From Edaphochlamys debaryana (lineage: Eukaryota; Chlorophyta; Chlorophyceae; Chlamydomonadales), in NCBI GenBank assembly GCA_016858145.1, contig JAEHOE010000091.1, positions 372,001-436,000 of the forward strand: a stretch of 64,000 nt of DNA. Reading direction: 5' to 3'. A program made the position numbers and the translations under genes. This document shows positions 12,601 through 22,353 of the stretch, piece by piece. The notes under the pieces are model-generated. The model saw only the letters and a list, made by a program, of their open reading frames with translations. It was not told the DNA's origin and made no database searches. Position 1 is the stretch's first letter. The number at the start of each line of letters is the position of its first letter.

Positions 12601-15600
12601 GCAAGCCCCAACAACGCTTTACTCTTCACCGCCGGAATGCCGGGAACTCGCTATGCGACGATGCTGCGGAGTGGCGACGGAAACCTTGCGTTCCACGCAG
12701 AGGTTGCGCTCACTCAAAAAACGTGGACGCTGGACGCGTTTGTTCGCTATCAAGGAGGAGCTGTGGGCAGCATGTTCACCAGCTCGGTGGTAGCGGGTGC
12801 TGTTACTCAGGCTGCGGAGTTCCGTGGCCAGGCCCCGGTCGCCATTGACTCAGACAATTTGATTGTCGGAGCCTCACTTGTTCAGGGGAGCCTGAACTAC
12901 CGAGGCCGCATTGCAGCCGTGCTAATATACAGGCGGGCTCTCACCGAAGTGGACCTCAACAGGATCTATGCGGCCTACGCCCCGCGGTTGGGCCTAGTTC
13001 CAAAGGCCCCTCCTCCCCGTGAGCACTAAAAGCCTGCCTCTCAGCGAGGTTATATAAAGTGTGTCCTTGAGTCACAAGCTAGCCGCTACTGGGATTCCTG
13101 TGTGCAGGTCGAGTGCTGCAGTGGAGCCCCTTCTTCTGTGGTTTAAAATATTGGGGTCCCTTGACAACTACAAGCGATGAAGCGTAAGTGCTCGTTCTAT
13201 GGATGGCACTGATGCGAATCCCAATCACGCAACCATGCTTGCTTCCATTCACCGTGTGCACAGATTAGCTCGGTATTACCCGTTGCAAGGTGCTTCTTTG
13301 ACCTTTGGAACGGTATGGGACTCTGCAATCACCACATACGCTGGAGACCGCTATGGAAGACAGCATGGAGCGGGCTTCTGGGAGGGAGCGACAAAGGTTC
13401 TCAACTTCACCCAACTGGCTGAACAAGCACAGTTGTACGTCAAGGTACGATGGGGTCAAGCGATATACCCCCAGACATGGGCACAACTCCACTCTCCTCC
13501 CCTTCTTGGTCTGCAGGCCCTGAGCGTTTGTTGCAGCAATGACACCCAGGACGTTTACGCACTGCGCTTTCGGCTAACAAACAATGCAACGATTGTCTTC
13601 AACGACTTCCCCCCTAACTGCGCCAGAACCCCGTGGATTGACGTGCCAGAGGGAATGCAGCTCTCGGGCTTCGTAACACGGAAGAAACCCCGATGGTTCT
13701 CAATTGGTGACGGCTATCGCTCCGAATACATCAAGAGCGTAGCATTCATCTATGGCAAAGGTCAGTCACAACTCAGGAACCGCCACCCGGAGTGTGTGGA
13801 CTGATCTGGACCACCTTGGCACGTGGTGTACGTGGTGACATGGGTGGGGTGGCATTCGACTGTGGCACTCACCCAGCAATCCGAACACGTTGTTCATCTC
13901 TGCAGATGCGCCCCCGCCTCCGCGACCGCCCCTTCCGCCTGCACCTCCCGGGCCCCCTGCACCACCACCTATGCCGCTGCCTCCCAAGCCCCCCGCACCG
14001 AGTCCTCCCCCTAGTGAGTGATGCTAGTATGACCCATGCTGCCCACCTTATCTCCTAGACGTATATTCTTCTCCTTCGCAGGGCCTCCGGCGCCCAATCC
14101 ACCCACTCGACCGCCGTCGCCCCCTTCCCCACACCCACGCCCTCCATCGCCCTCGCCGCCGCCTCCGATACCCATCATACTTGGTGCGTGCAAGACCAGC
14201 AGAGTCTGAACAAATGAAGTTCTTAAAAGCAAATTTTACGTTGTCGGCTCACAATGGCAGAGGATTGCCTCCGTCCACGAGGTTGGTGCAGCGGCACGTT
14301 TGTATCAGAGTTCTGCGAGTAAGCGTAAGGAGGAGGGGACGAATTTGCGGCATGCTGAGGCAATGCCGTGCTTGATAGCGTAACTTAACGTTCTGCATGT
14401 ATTGCATTCTGCATGCAGCTCCGACACCTTTTTGGACCTCACCTGCACGGAGCCCAACGGTCAGCGCCTGGTGCTGCAATCACTGCTGAAGTGCTCGGTA
14501 GAGCGCTCTGCAATAGGCTGGCCAAACGCATCTACTGCACTGTGTCCGAGGTTGTGGGGAGGTGAGTGATGGTAGGGCCTTCGCGAATGCAGAGTCTGTT
14601 TCAGCCCAAGCCCGGTCTTTGCAGAACCCGTCAATGCGCCGCCACCCGCGCCTTCTCCGCCACGGCCTCCACGCCCGCTTCCCCCAAGACCTGCCATACC
14701 ATCGAGCAGCAGTGGGTTGTGACTGGCACAAGCAGAGGGAACTTACCGTACAAACACTGGGTCAGCACTACAATACGCCCCTCCGTGCAGGTGCCTTGAT
14801 TATTGGCGGTAGCCAGACTTGCAGCGCGATACCTCCTGCCATGAACGCTACCTGCGCATCCGCTGAAGCTCCGCGCTGTGCTCTCTTTGCCGAGGTTGGG
14901 GCTCAGATCACGAATGCTGACAATGGCTGCAGCCGTCTCTGGAGCCTCGGTCGCAGCCACTACCTGGTCCTTCAGGCCAATGGTTACCTGGTGGGTTTCC
15001 CATCTTGGATGGGCCGTGCGAGGTAGGCAATGCTGTAAGCCTCTTTGTATCCTGAATTGCTTCTTGCCGCCCCTCGCTCCAATCTGCCTCCGTTAAGGTG
15101 TGCAACCGGGTGGTGAACGCCACCCGCGTGATGCCCGTGTGGACAGCACGTTCCAACCTCACCAACGCCAGCCGCCTGGCGCTGGTACTGCGCAGCGGAG
15201 GGGACTGGGTGCTCATGGGGGCGGGCAGCGGCGCGGCCTACGGTGTGCAGCTGAGCTCGGCGCGTGTCGGTTACAGCTTCTCAGCGAACGCTGGGATTGG
15301 TAATGCCCCATTCACTTTACGAGTAGGCTCCAGGCGCAAATTGCGAGCTGGAAAGTGCCGGCACTTAACGACCTCTGTTCATGATTGTGTCATGGGCGCA
15401 GGTGCGCGAGGATGGTCAGGTAGAGCTGCTCAACGGTTATGGGGCCCCTGCCTGGGCCACCTACCGCAGTGAGCCTAGGGACTGCTGACGTGTACCTCTA
15501 GCACATAAAGAAAACACGTTGGTGGTCCAGGAGTGAAAGTCAGCAACTGAAAGTCGACATAGCAGTCGTCATCCCCCGTATCCAAATGCTGCGCAGTCTT

Positions 15601-18600
15601 TGGTTCGCCGCCAACCCGGCCAGGTGTGCCATTCGTCCTTGAGGTACGAGTGCAACCTGTTAATTGCTCCTGGCACCTTCAAGTTAATGCGACTGATGTA
15701 GGATTGAGGAACGCTCCTGGCAGCATTAAGTCACAACTATTGCTTTGACTTTACAGGGCCGCCTGACAAGTCTCGATACCCACAAAGGGAAAGAATGGGT
15801 CCTCGAACGCATGGGTGATAGGCAGCTGTTTCGCCTCGCGTCCGGGCCGCCAATTGACGAAGCCAATCAGACACCAATGAGCGCTGGCAGCGTCATCTCG
15901 CTGGTGGGGAAATGGAGGGGGCGATCTGCAGACCACCTTGGGAACGTATGGCCCATGCATATATGATATCGTGCCTCCTTATGCTGTTGTAGATCTGCAC
16001 GCCCTCCGAGTATGCCCAGTTTGTGTGCCTTACTACCGACGGTGCACACATGACGTGAGCAACCCGGGGTACAATCCCTGCCCAGGGCCTGCCTTGGTAA
16101 ACCCGCGTGCACCAACAGAAACTGCCAAACCATGCCTTACTTCCAGGTACTCCGCTGCTCCTGTCCAATCAACGAACCTGCGGCTGCGGCTGCTAGTGAT
16201 CACGATTAACGTCATGGGCGCATGCAAGTCTGGCAGTGCTAGCTCATCTGAGGTATACGACTTGTTCATGAAGAGTGGTGGCTACGCCGATATGCTGTCC
16301 AACTGCAGCTACGACTCGGTGGTGCTGGACCGCAACCTCTTCAAGGTGCGTGCCCGTTTGTGGCGCGACATGTGTTCTGCTGTACGATGCCACTTCTCGA
16401 CTTCTTCTGACCCCGTGTTGCTACCGCGTCCAGGTCATGGACGTGTGGGTACCCTGTGATGGTCCCATTCTCCAATGTGATTACGTTGCCGTGAAAGAGG
16501 CAGCACTGGCAGCAGCAAGGGAAGAGCTCGGTGGTGAGCAAGCATTCCAAGCTGATCTTTCCATAAATACCGTGGTCACGTTTGATACCGATTTGCTTGT
16601 TGATATGCAGATAAGCTCGACTTCTATTCACACAAGGTAATAGCAGCTACGCCATATTTCAACGAACAGATAGAATTGCCAGTCACCTGGACTGAGAACG
16701 TACGTGCGCACGGCTTATACAGCATGTTTCCTCTGCGTGCCTTCCTGGCAGGCATTTGTGCTACCAACCATTGCGTATTGTGAATGGGCCGGCATCGCAA
16801 CGTTGAAAGGTGGGCTGCTTGCGTGCTGGTGACTGTGATGAGAACACGACATCATGCAATCTTCGTTTCGAGCACTGACAAGAGGGCTTGCCCCTTGCTT
16901 GCTTGCCGACAGGACGAGATGTGTGGTACACACCGGGTCCATGGGTGCGTGTGCCGCGGGTCCATGGCCGTAACATTGCAACATGAATGCATGCCGGGTC
17001 CCTGGGTGGTGTGCCTATACATGCCCTCGATGTAACTGCACACACCTGAACACCCTGCCTTGTTTTCACAATGCAGGGTATCAAGTTGAGGAGAACCGTC
17101 CTGCAAGAGCTGGTGCACAGTAAGAGGCTGCTTTAACTGCTGGTGCATTTGTGATCCTTCAGCCACACTGCCCGGCGCATGCACGGCTTGACCTTGCAGT
17201 GTTTGGTCTTAACCACGCTTATTCGAGAGACATCGAGTACGCGGACATGAGCACATTTATGGGTTATGGAGACGCGTGCCCTTCGGCCCCTGAGCTGTAA
17301 GTAGACCACGACTGCATGGGAGTGCATGGGAGTCAGTAGTAACTCAAAAAATGATTGACGGTCTCAGTGCATGCACCTTTCAACCTTGCTACTAGCTATT
17401 AAGCCCTGCGTTTGGCGGCCAGCGCACTTGCTGCACGCAATCGGGCATGCAACTTCAGCAATGCCGCCGAGAGCCCCTTCCCCCCGCCGGCCGGTCCTTG
17501 ATCCAGAACGTTTCTTTGGCGTGGCAGGTCTTTTAGTTTTCACCTTCTAGTACCTAAGTTTGCCAATTGTGTCTTCACCACGCCCTCCGCAGGTGGCGAC
17601 TTGGCTGGGTCACACCCCTATCTACCCTCATGGCCGCCACCCTGCCGGCGGGGGGCACCTACACCGTCTTCGAGCTGCCCGCCACCTACCTGGGCCCCAG
17701 CGGGGCCTTCGTCAAGATCCAGCCCGACTGGATGGGCCCAGCGTACGACAGGTAGATGCAGTGCAAGATCATGTATAGGCCTGCTGGTTGTCTCCACTTG
17801 TTCCCTCACTTGCTTGTATGTCCTGGGGCAGGAATGTGTACTTGGCGCTTCGAGGCAAAGGCGGCGGGGACCTTGCGCTCACAGATCCGTACGTGAACAA
17901 GATCAGCATCCACGTTGCCCTCAGCGACATGGACAATAACTTTATTGGTACGTATTGTTACGGGATGGACGTGTTCCTACCCTGGGTCAGACTGGCAGGA
18001 AGCTTGGCTAGTGATAATCCACTGCCGCCTGACTCCTTTGGCCTTGACACAATATGTGGCCGACCAGGCGAAGCAAACCCCATGTACAACTTCATTGGCA
18101 CGCTGGGAGCCAATCAGGCCCTGGACCTGCCGGACATGCGCCTCAGCATCGTGACCAAGGGTAGGGCTCGCCCAGTCGCTTGCCCCGTGCGTCCAGTAGT
18201 GCGTCTACATGTTGACCAGATTCCTTGTATATGCCGTTCTCAGGGCTGCTGGCCGGAAACACTCGCATGCGGGTCCTGGTCTGCCGCTACAATGCAAGTG
18301 CTACCGAGTGCAAAATGCCAGCCTCAATGACAGCGTAGGTCACCTAATGTGGTCATTGAGTGAGCACAATGTTAATTAAACTGTTGCTGTGAATATAAAC
18401 GGTGCTTGCTGCTGTACCCCTGCAGCTGCCCTCCACAGCCCGGCTTCATTGAGAAAGCCGATGCAGACCACCTTGAGCCGGCCCTGGACCTGGGGCGCTA
18501 CCCAGACATCTCGGTCATGACCACCGTGTGCGCCCGGGACACCCGCTGCGCCGGCTTCAGTTTCTCCATGGACAGCGGAGGCGTGTTCAAAGCAGATGCC

Positions 18601-20107
18601 ACGGCAAATGTCAAGGTGGGCGACTAGGTCGGCTGAATGTATATGAAGGCCCCGTACTAGTGATGTGAAAGAAACAGGAATGCGGGCATGCGATGCATGA
18701 CGATGATGTCATGAGTTTTTGCAACGGTTTGCAATGCTAACCGCGCCAGCATGATGGTCTATCCATATATCCTGCAGGTCAATGGCAGCTGTCTTTACGT
18801 GAAGACCGCACGGACGGGTATGTCTTTGTGCATGCAAGCGCACGTCGTGTCCCTTGACTCCTGGAACGATTTGATTGCGGATGCCTTTCAGGTTGCAGCC
18901 GGCCCAAGAACTGGTGTCCGGAATCATCTGGTTCTGTCTCAGGCCAGGTGCACTGCAGCGATGGTGACAGGTGCGTAGCAGTGCGCAGTGGCACGTACAT
19001 GAGGTAGGGGTACGGCAGCAGCACATGCGTGGCCTCAACCACTGCGTGCTGACCATACCCTACCACACGCACGTGTTTCTAACTACTCAAGTAATACCAA
19101 CAACAACATCTAAGCTGCCGGCCCTCCCACCGCCCACACCTTTCAGCCTGCTGGATTGGTACTGTATCGATGCGTACGACAACCGCCATACAGTCCGGTC
19201 CGGAGACGGCTGCGCCCCTGTGGGGCCCAATGCCACCATAACTTCGTGCCCCGCTGCCAAACTCTACAGGCCTCCGGGTGAGTTGTTTCAGCCACAGTAC
19301 ATCGCATGAACATACGCCCAATGTGAATCCTGATGTACCATCTGTAGTTGAACCCCAATGACACCGTGCTGTGTGCCCCGTACGTGCAGGCGGCGACTGG
19401 GCCTGTGTGCCTGGTTGGGATGTGCAAGGGGACACACTGCGGGCCACCTCACTGCCAGAGCCAACCAGCCCCAACAACAGGGCTCAGTGCAGGGCGCTGT
19501 GTCGTGACAACGTCGACTGTGACTTTTTTACCCTAAGCAGCGAGGGCCTGTGCACGCAGCGCAAGAACCTCTTGACCGGAAATAATGGCACCACGGCCGC
19601 AAGTTCTTCAGTTTCCTGGACATGCCTAGGCGGAACCAACTACGGTGAGCTCTATCTACCTACCTTCACGCCTCGGGCTGTCGTAAAGCGGACCCTTTTG
19701 AAGCACGTTTCTATCGTTGCTCCGCCGTACACTGTCAGGCCGCTTCCTGTGTGTGGACGGCTGGGACGCTGCGGGCACCAACCTCGGCGCCGTGAAGTCC
19801 GTACTCAGCCGTGATGATTGCAGGGACGTGTGTCTGGCCGACAGCGCTTGCACGTGAGCGTTCAAGGGGGGGGGGCAGGCAGGGGGGGGGGTGTTACCTC
19901 CAGCTGCCTTGAATAAGTATCCCACCTTGGTTGGCCCATCCCAGGATGTTCGTCATGTACGGCAGCAGTAGATGCCAGCTGCGGTACGGCATGCTTGGAG
20001 GTTCAGACGGCCGCACAGAGCGCAACGCAGCGGTGGCTGCTACTTGCTTTAAGGTGCATAGCGGATACATGAGCATCGACACGGGGGAAAGGCTTCCTTC
20101 AGGGTAG
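528..20107 (+). CDS. Giant secreted multi-lectin / PAN / M11 (gametolysin-type) metalloprotease, many exons
   Basis: Multi-exon gene threaded by splice signals and phase. It starts with a signal-peptide exon at 528-636 and ends at a TAG at about 20105-20107. Module order: PAN-like; short PAN-like; fucolectin/F5-8C-like; Cys-rich; Pro-rich linker plus PAN-like; PAN-like; two jacalin-like; a second fucolectin-like; LamG-like; beta-prism-like; LamG-like; beta-prism-like; Cys-rich; bulb-lectin-like; peptidase M11; and PAN/apple modules. Pro-rich linkers separate the modules, as in volvocine wall proteins. The bulb-lectin exon ends at 15468 with one spare base, and the next exon (from 15597) restores the frame into the M11 prodomain, so a single gene is favoured over two. 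Expected role: an extracellular-matrix or wall protease targeted through carbohydrate binding. The single-gene claim is inference; the module calls come from residue patterns. Exon ends are approximate, and a split into two or more genes remains possible. Confidence 0.68.
637..3160 (+). other. Long first intron (about 2.5 kb) with diverged CCAATC-rich repeats; no other gene seen
   Basis: This stretch separates the signal-peptide exon from the first PAN-like exon. It contains low-complexity G-rich tracts (around 850-910 and 2130-2250). Two diverged blocks rich in CCAATC and CCAGTT words lie near 905-1130 and 1805-2010. Open frames on both strands show no recognisable protein. A short unrecognised exon inside it cannot be excluded. 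Confidence 0.45.
3161..4253 (+). other. PAN/apple-like modules 1 and 2 with Pro-rich linker
   Basis: The exon at 3161-3409 encodes GFVFHEHMDLFGYDIRC followed by CDTDPTCLAFNLW, SYCLKYSRTG and SCLGTYI. The same pattern recurs at 6208-6495. The exon at 3592-3708 is a Pro-rich linker (LPPMPPRPPAPPLPP and similar). Exons 3963-4019 and 4101-4253 encode a short PAN-like unit: CQEYEGYIAMPNVDHPG, then VACSQRVDCQAFDSGGWIK and GLCFWQKWNG. The last exon appears to end in a GC donor (GCAAGT) at 4254. Confidence 0.6.
4364..5024 (+). other. Fucolectin / F5-8 type C-like (galactose-binding fold) module 1
   Basis: The exons encode LNLARGKPVYSSS, then LVDGDTYLRWVH, VSVDLGLQYAISQVIIY and LRDAELRIGDSPVERNG, ending in GRWVTLQNRNP and LHVAELVVYG. 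This matches the fucolectin-tachylectin-4 pattern: NLARGKPAYQSS, VDGN, WWSVDLG, LRxAEIRVGD, and a final E-V-Y-G strand. Splice joins at 4520/4587 and about 4643/4761 keep the frame. Sugar specificity cannot be read from the sequence. Confidence 0.7.
5198..5407 (+). other. Cys-rich module (CTDxxGQR...GWPNAP type)
   Basis: One exon with about seven cysteines, including CIRPNWWC, VICTDTSGQRGVL and GWPNAPRTYCPAKW. A second copy is found near 14418-14571 (LTCTEPNGQRLVLQ, then GWPNA). A related start (CSRPKNWCPESS) follows the M11 domain near 18898. I do not recognise the family. It looks like a small disulphide-bonded spacer or binding module. Confidence 0.55.
5495..6495 (+). other. Pro-rich linker, short PAN-like module, second linker, and PAN-like module 4
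   Basis: The exon at 5495-5671 runs from a Pro-rich stretch straight into GACQEFDGYIGLANVDHNG. The exon at 5759-5911 continues with ADIAYHPP, FEACNQRVECQGFNSDGWIK and GLCLWQRSN. The exon at 6010-6087 is another Pro linker. The exon at 6208-6495 encodes ACPVLAGYTFFEQLELSGYD, CTADSRCRAFSVH, RYCLKFVQTGT and LPCLGTFIGL. It parallels the module at 3161-3409 residue by residue. Confidence 0.6.
6594..7326 (+). other. Two Pro-rich linker exons and a short PAN-like module
   Basis: Two mini-exons (about 6594-6641 and 6726-6810) encode only Ser/Pro-rich linker. Exon 7010-7072 encodes CLTFDGYTALANAVHWG. Exon 7161-7326 encodes AACSQRESCKGFVTFLRG and GACLYVKVP, the third copy of the short PAN-like unit. 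The GxCLYxKxP ending is the same as in the repeats of the minus-strand subtilase gene. Confidence 0.55.
7406..8876 (+). other. Two tandem jacalin-like lectin modules
   Basis: Module one (7406 to about 8014) has CMWESQLYGISQAGSRFSDL, then WIQSIRFQYGGVFG, ELITGVVVYAYA and KALAFIWSW. Module two (about 8272-8876) has ACIWESGLYGGSSPSGLRG, then KIQFQYGDVNGTAHGGSGGG, ELITAVTVYTAP and KGIAFIWAW. Gly-rich strands, paired IxxI edges and a closing hydrophobic strand resemble jacalin beta-prism lectins. A Pro/Ser linker exon (about 8099-8185) joins them. It ends in an apparent GC donor at 8186, because only that donor keeps module two in frame. Confidence 0.55.
8985..9888 (+). other. Pro-rich linker and fucolectin / F5-8 type C-like module 2
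   Basis: The linker exon (about 8985-9042) precedes exons reading NLTNLARGAPAYASSSWGC, then GPENAVDGKGAASIYD, QWLSIRISPEGSL, CCGEQLSRAQIRVGTR, GQWLTVQNN, and a final SLLEVEVYGIVVP. The N-L-A-R-G-x-P-A-Y-x-S-S start, ENAVDG and the closing V-E-V-Y-G strand are the family hallmarks. Five exons keep phase from 9149 to 9888. Confidence 0.7.
9978..11202 (+). other. Pro-rich linker and LamG / ConA-like lectin-glucanase module 1
   Basis: A 150-base linker exon of about 60 percent proline (9978-10129) is followed by exons near 10214-10466, 10555-10780 and 10868-11202. They read PDVAHFDATRGVGTS, FGSIRMDGGTC, APFTIVTIYKAE, WTMSALVRNPGGTSGQLFG and YFKGRIARVLIYSRALSQSE. The closing F-x-G-x-I-A-x-V-L-I-Y-x-R-A-L-S motif is the classic C-terminal strand of LamG/ConA-like domains. 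Confidence 0.7.
11401..11942 (+). other. Beta-prism (jacalin-like) module 3
   Basis: It reads SSSFCGFNSNIMVVTSDEG, then GGRKGSWHGSS, VSACCSPDAQLGYGVQAIRF and WVAVPAGYTLYGF, ending HRIAFAFTAGG. The copy at about 13108-13760 shows the same landmarks (FCGLKYWGP, TTTSDEA, LSVCCSNDTQDVYALRF, WIDVPEGMQLSGF, SVAFIYGKG). The fold assignment is weaker than for the modules at 7.4-8.9 kb. Confidence 0.45.
12193..13760 (+). other. LamG / ConA-like module 2 followed by beta-prism module 4
   Basis: The LamG copy (about 12193-13019) repeats the first one closely: PDVAYFDGARDV, YGSIRMDGTTC, APFTVVVIHKAD, WTLDAFVRYQGGAVGSMF, NYRGRIAAVLIYRRALTEVD. Exons near 13108-13442 and 13518-13760 form beta-prism module 4. 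LamG plus beta-prism therefore occurs as a tandemly duplicated pair (10.2-11.9 and 12.2-13.8 kb). Confidence 0.6.
13906..14571 (+). other. Two Pro-rich linker exons and second Cys-rich module
   Basis: Exons at about 13906-14011 and 14082-14181 encode Pro-rich linkers (PPRPPLPPAPPGPPAPPP; PPAPNPPTRPPSPPSPHPRP). The next exons carry the Cys-rich module: ACKTS, then LTCTEPNGQRLVLQSLL, and GWPNASTALCPRLW near 14520-14571. This mirrors the module at 5198-5407. Confidence 0.5.
14625..15468 (+). other. Bulb-type (mannose-binding B_lectin-like) module
   Basis: After a Pro-rich linker, the exons read CSRLWSLGRSHYLVLQANGY, then VMPVWTARSNLTNASRLALV, DWVLMGAG, FTLRVREDGQVELLNGYG and PAWATYR. Repeated L-x-L-Q-x-x-G-x-L-V and V-W-x-x elements are the B_lectin pattern. 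The exon ends at 15468 before GTGAGC. Joining to 15597 gives I-F-G-S-P-P and leads in frame into the M11 prodomain. Confidence 0.55.
15597..18331 (+). other. Peptidase M11 (gametolysin-type) catalytic region, QEXXH variant
   Basis: The prodomain begins VPFVLEGRLTSL, then GKEWVLERMGDRQLFRLASG. The catalytic part reads LRLRLLVITINVMGACKSG, CSYDSVVLDRNLFKVMDVWV, YTPGPWGIKLRRTVLQELVH and, across an intron, MFGLNHAYSRDIEYADMSTF. The metal motif is QELVHMFGLNH. Its first part lies at 17104-17119 and the rest starts at 17200, so an 80-nt intron splits it. A Met-turn-like MSTFMGYGD, then RWRLGWVTPLSTL and a C-terminal beta domain follow. Gln replacing the first His matches the known Volvox VMP-type QEXXH site, reported to prefer copper. 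Gametolysin-family enzymes degrade wall glycoproteins. Confidence 0.85.
18426..20107 (+). other. C-terminal PAN/apple-like modules of the M11 protein
   Basis: After the M11 domain: CPPQPGFIEKADADHLEP, VCARDTRCAGFSFSMDSGG and NGSCLYVKTA (a PAN-like unit, 18426 to about 18820). A Cys-rich piece CSRPKNWCPESS (near 18898) and CIDAYDNRHTV follow. Two apple-like modules come last: ACVPGWDVQGDTL with CRALCRDNVDCDFFTLSSEG, and CVDGWDAAGTNLG with CRDVCLADSACT then MFVMYGSSRCQLRYGML. A 94-nt GT-AG intron (about 19854-19944) splits the last one. The frame ends at a TAG after GERLPSG. Confidence 0.6.
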
Positions 20108-20440
20108 CTGATCACACCAATGCGGTATGGGCTTCCCTCATCACCTTGAAGAGTGAACGAAGTTAAGGAGCTGGAGTGCGGGGCACACAGTGTAGACTTG
20201 CATCTAGTGGGAGAGTGTGCGCGGCGGAAGGCTTGATCTTTAGGTTTAATTGGGTGGGCCCGGGCAGATGACTGAACTGTTACGGGTATTGGGCAAGGCT
20301 CGACAGCCGCTTGCACTGCCATCAAGACCAGCGGGCCTCCATGGTATTGTGCTTGCGGGGGAGCCAGGTGAAAGAGGCTGTGGTCAAGGCTTGACAGCAG
20401 GTATGATCCGGCGGTTTGACCAGCTGAAAGAGTCTGTGTC
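20085..20440 (+). repeat. Copy 1 of a diverged direct duplication (3' end of the M11 gene)
   Basis: It begins with AGGCTTCCTTCAGGGTAGCT, which contains the stop codon of the M11 gene. It continues through shared blocks such as GGCTTCCCTCA, GGAAGGCTTGATC, TGTGCTTGCGG and CCAGCTGAAAGAG. The same blocks recur in order at 20965-21275. The copy probably represents the gene's 3' UTR. Confidence 0.6.
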
Positions 20441-20964
20441 TAGTTGCTGACAGTGTGATCTGAGTTGAGCACTAGCAGCAGTGTTGCCATCTTCTTTCAT
20501 TATAATCTGGGCAAATCGAACAATTTCCTTGGCCCAAATGTTCTGGGTCTAAGCCTGGCCTGGGGGGGCGGGCGTCCTTGGGGACTGCTGATGAGGGTTC
20601 AGTAAACGACTGCGTGCCACAGGTTGCGGGGGGCCTGGGCGGGACAGGTGTCCGCACTAGCCACGAACCCCAACTCAAAGAGGTCCTGGACGGGTGCAAA
20701 AACATATATTTGCCAACAAACGACAGGAAAAGATGGCAAGCAGCACGGCAAGCAGCGCAAGCAAGCACCGTAGCCTAGATTGAGGACGGCCACCACTAGT
20801 TAGTGCACTGCAGTCTTTGCTGGGGGCTTCTTTTCAGAGCATGCACCACCTACCACATCCCGTCGCCTTATCCGTCGGCCTTCGGTTTCTGACCATTTGG
20901 GTCAGTCTATATGCGTGTTCGCATTGCTGATGACCGCGGTGGTCCGTTACCTAGTAATGGCGAC

Positions 20965-21275
20965 TGTCAGGCTTCCTTCAGGGTAGCTGTTAACAAAGAT
21001 GTGTGCGGGGCTTCCCTCAACATGAATAGTTAACTAAACTTGCATTTCATGGAAGAGCGCGGGGAAGGCTTGATGTCACGTTTTGACTGAATGTCCGGGC
21101 AGAACTGGTACGGGTACTGGGAAAGGTTCCGCCGCAGCCCCCTGCAATGCGATCAAGAGCGGGTCTCGGGTCTACAGGGACTTGTGCTTGCGGACGAGGC
21201 AGGTTAAACATGCTGTGGTCAAGGCTGGAAAGCAGGTGTGGTCCGAGTGTTTGGCCAGCTGAAAGAGGCTGTGTC
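20965..21275 (+). repeat. Copy 2 of the diverged direct duplication
   Basis: The blocks of copy 1 recur in the same order (AGGCTTCCTTCAGGGTAGCT, GGGCTTCCCTCAACATG, GGAAGGCTTGATGTC, TGTGCTTGCGGACGAGG, GCCAGCTGAAAGAGGCTGTG). This suggests a partial tandem duplication of the gene end. No convincing coding exon was found before it (20441-20964). Confidence 0.55.
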
Positions 21276-22116
21276 GTGCTATAAACCAAGCGCTGCGTAT
21301 GCGCGAGGGCACCGACTGGGAAACGCGACCTACCCCTCGCGATTTTTCAGGGACAGCCAAGCGTCTCTGCACCTTATGCGTCGCATGATCCACCTGCCGA
21401 AGTCACTAGACATAAGCAAGCACAGGGGCATCCTGGAAGACATAGTTGAGCCACTACACGTCTACAGCAAGGTGCCGTCACGTATAGGGAAGCAGTGCGT
21501 GGCGGTGGCCAAAAGGGCACGGCTGTGGACCCCTCAGTGGTAGCCGAATCCCCGCCCCTCATCGACGAGCCTCCATCCTGGCTAAGAGAGGCGAGCACGC
21601 CCTCGCTCTTGCTACGGGCAAGTCAGGAACTTCCTGACACCACTGCAGGCAAGTGCGGCCACACGCTCGCGGTAGAGGCATGTACCCAAGAGGTTTATGG
21701 TCCTTCACCCAGGGCTCGAGATCTAAAAATGCTGAGTTAACGCCGATACAGTAAGGTTCCCGGCAACGAAACAGCAGTGTATGGAAAGGCATACAATAGC
21801 TCTTGGCATCGCTGGTAGGCAGTTTTGTGTGTTGCTCCATGACACCGCCGCCTACCTGGGCGCTGGGCAGAAGCCTGGCGGCGGCGGGTGCTATGGGTGC
21901 TTAGAAGTAGAAGTAGAAGTTACAACGCCGGTCGAAACCTGGCGTGGATTAAGGAAGACACTCCCTTTCGGGAATCGTCACCTGTGCGGTAACACCAACC
22001 GCCTCCCATTTTTTCCTACGGCAACCCTAACCGTCACCTGTCGGCATCTGCAGCTACCAGTTCCCATCGCGATAATACCAACCGCCCTACTCCGTGCCCG
22101 TTGTCGCCGGACATAC
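21276..22116 (+). other. Unassigned spacer
   Basis: No recognisable gene. Short open frames exist but lack homology or splice structure. Part of this stretch (about 21730-21880) resembles about 22770-22910 (shared GGTAGGCAG, TTTGTG, TGCTCC, GGCAGAAG words), which suggests an old duplication. Confidence 0.3.
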
Positions 22117-22190
22117 ACGCTGCGATCAGCTCGGTAGACGCTATCAATCAACAGCTCGATCAGCTCGGTAGACGCTATCAATCAACAGCG
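22117..22190 (+). repeat. Two-copy direct repeat, about 30 bp each
   Basis: The block GATCAGCTCGGTAGACGCTA followed by TCAATCAACAG occurs twice, about 34 bases apart, with exact identity. Confidence 0.85.
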
Positions 22191-22353
22191 CAGGCGGCAT
22201 CGCTCTCTACTCCTCTATCGATATCTTGGACTTGGCTCCAGCTCGAACCACGGACTTGAATATAGGTCGAACTTGTGAAGCATCACCCACCGGCCGTTGA
22301 CCGAGGGAGCAGGGATCGGAATCCTGCGTTGAAGCCACGCTGCTGCAGCAGCA

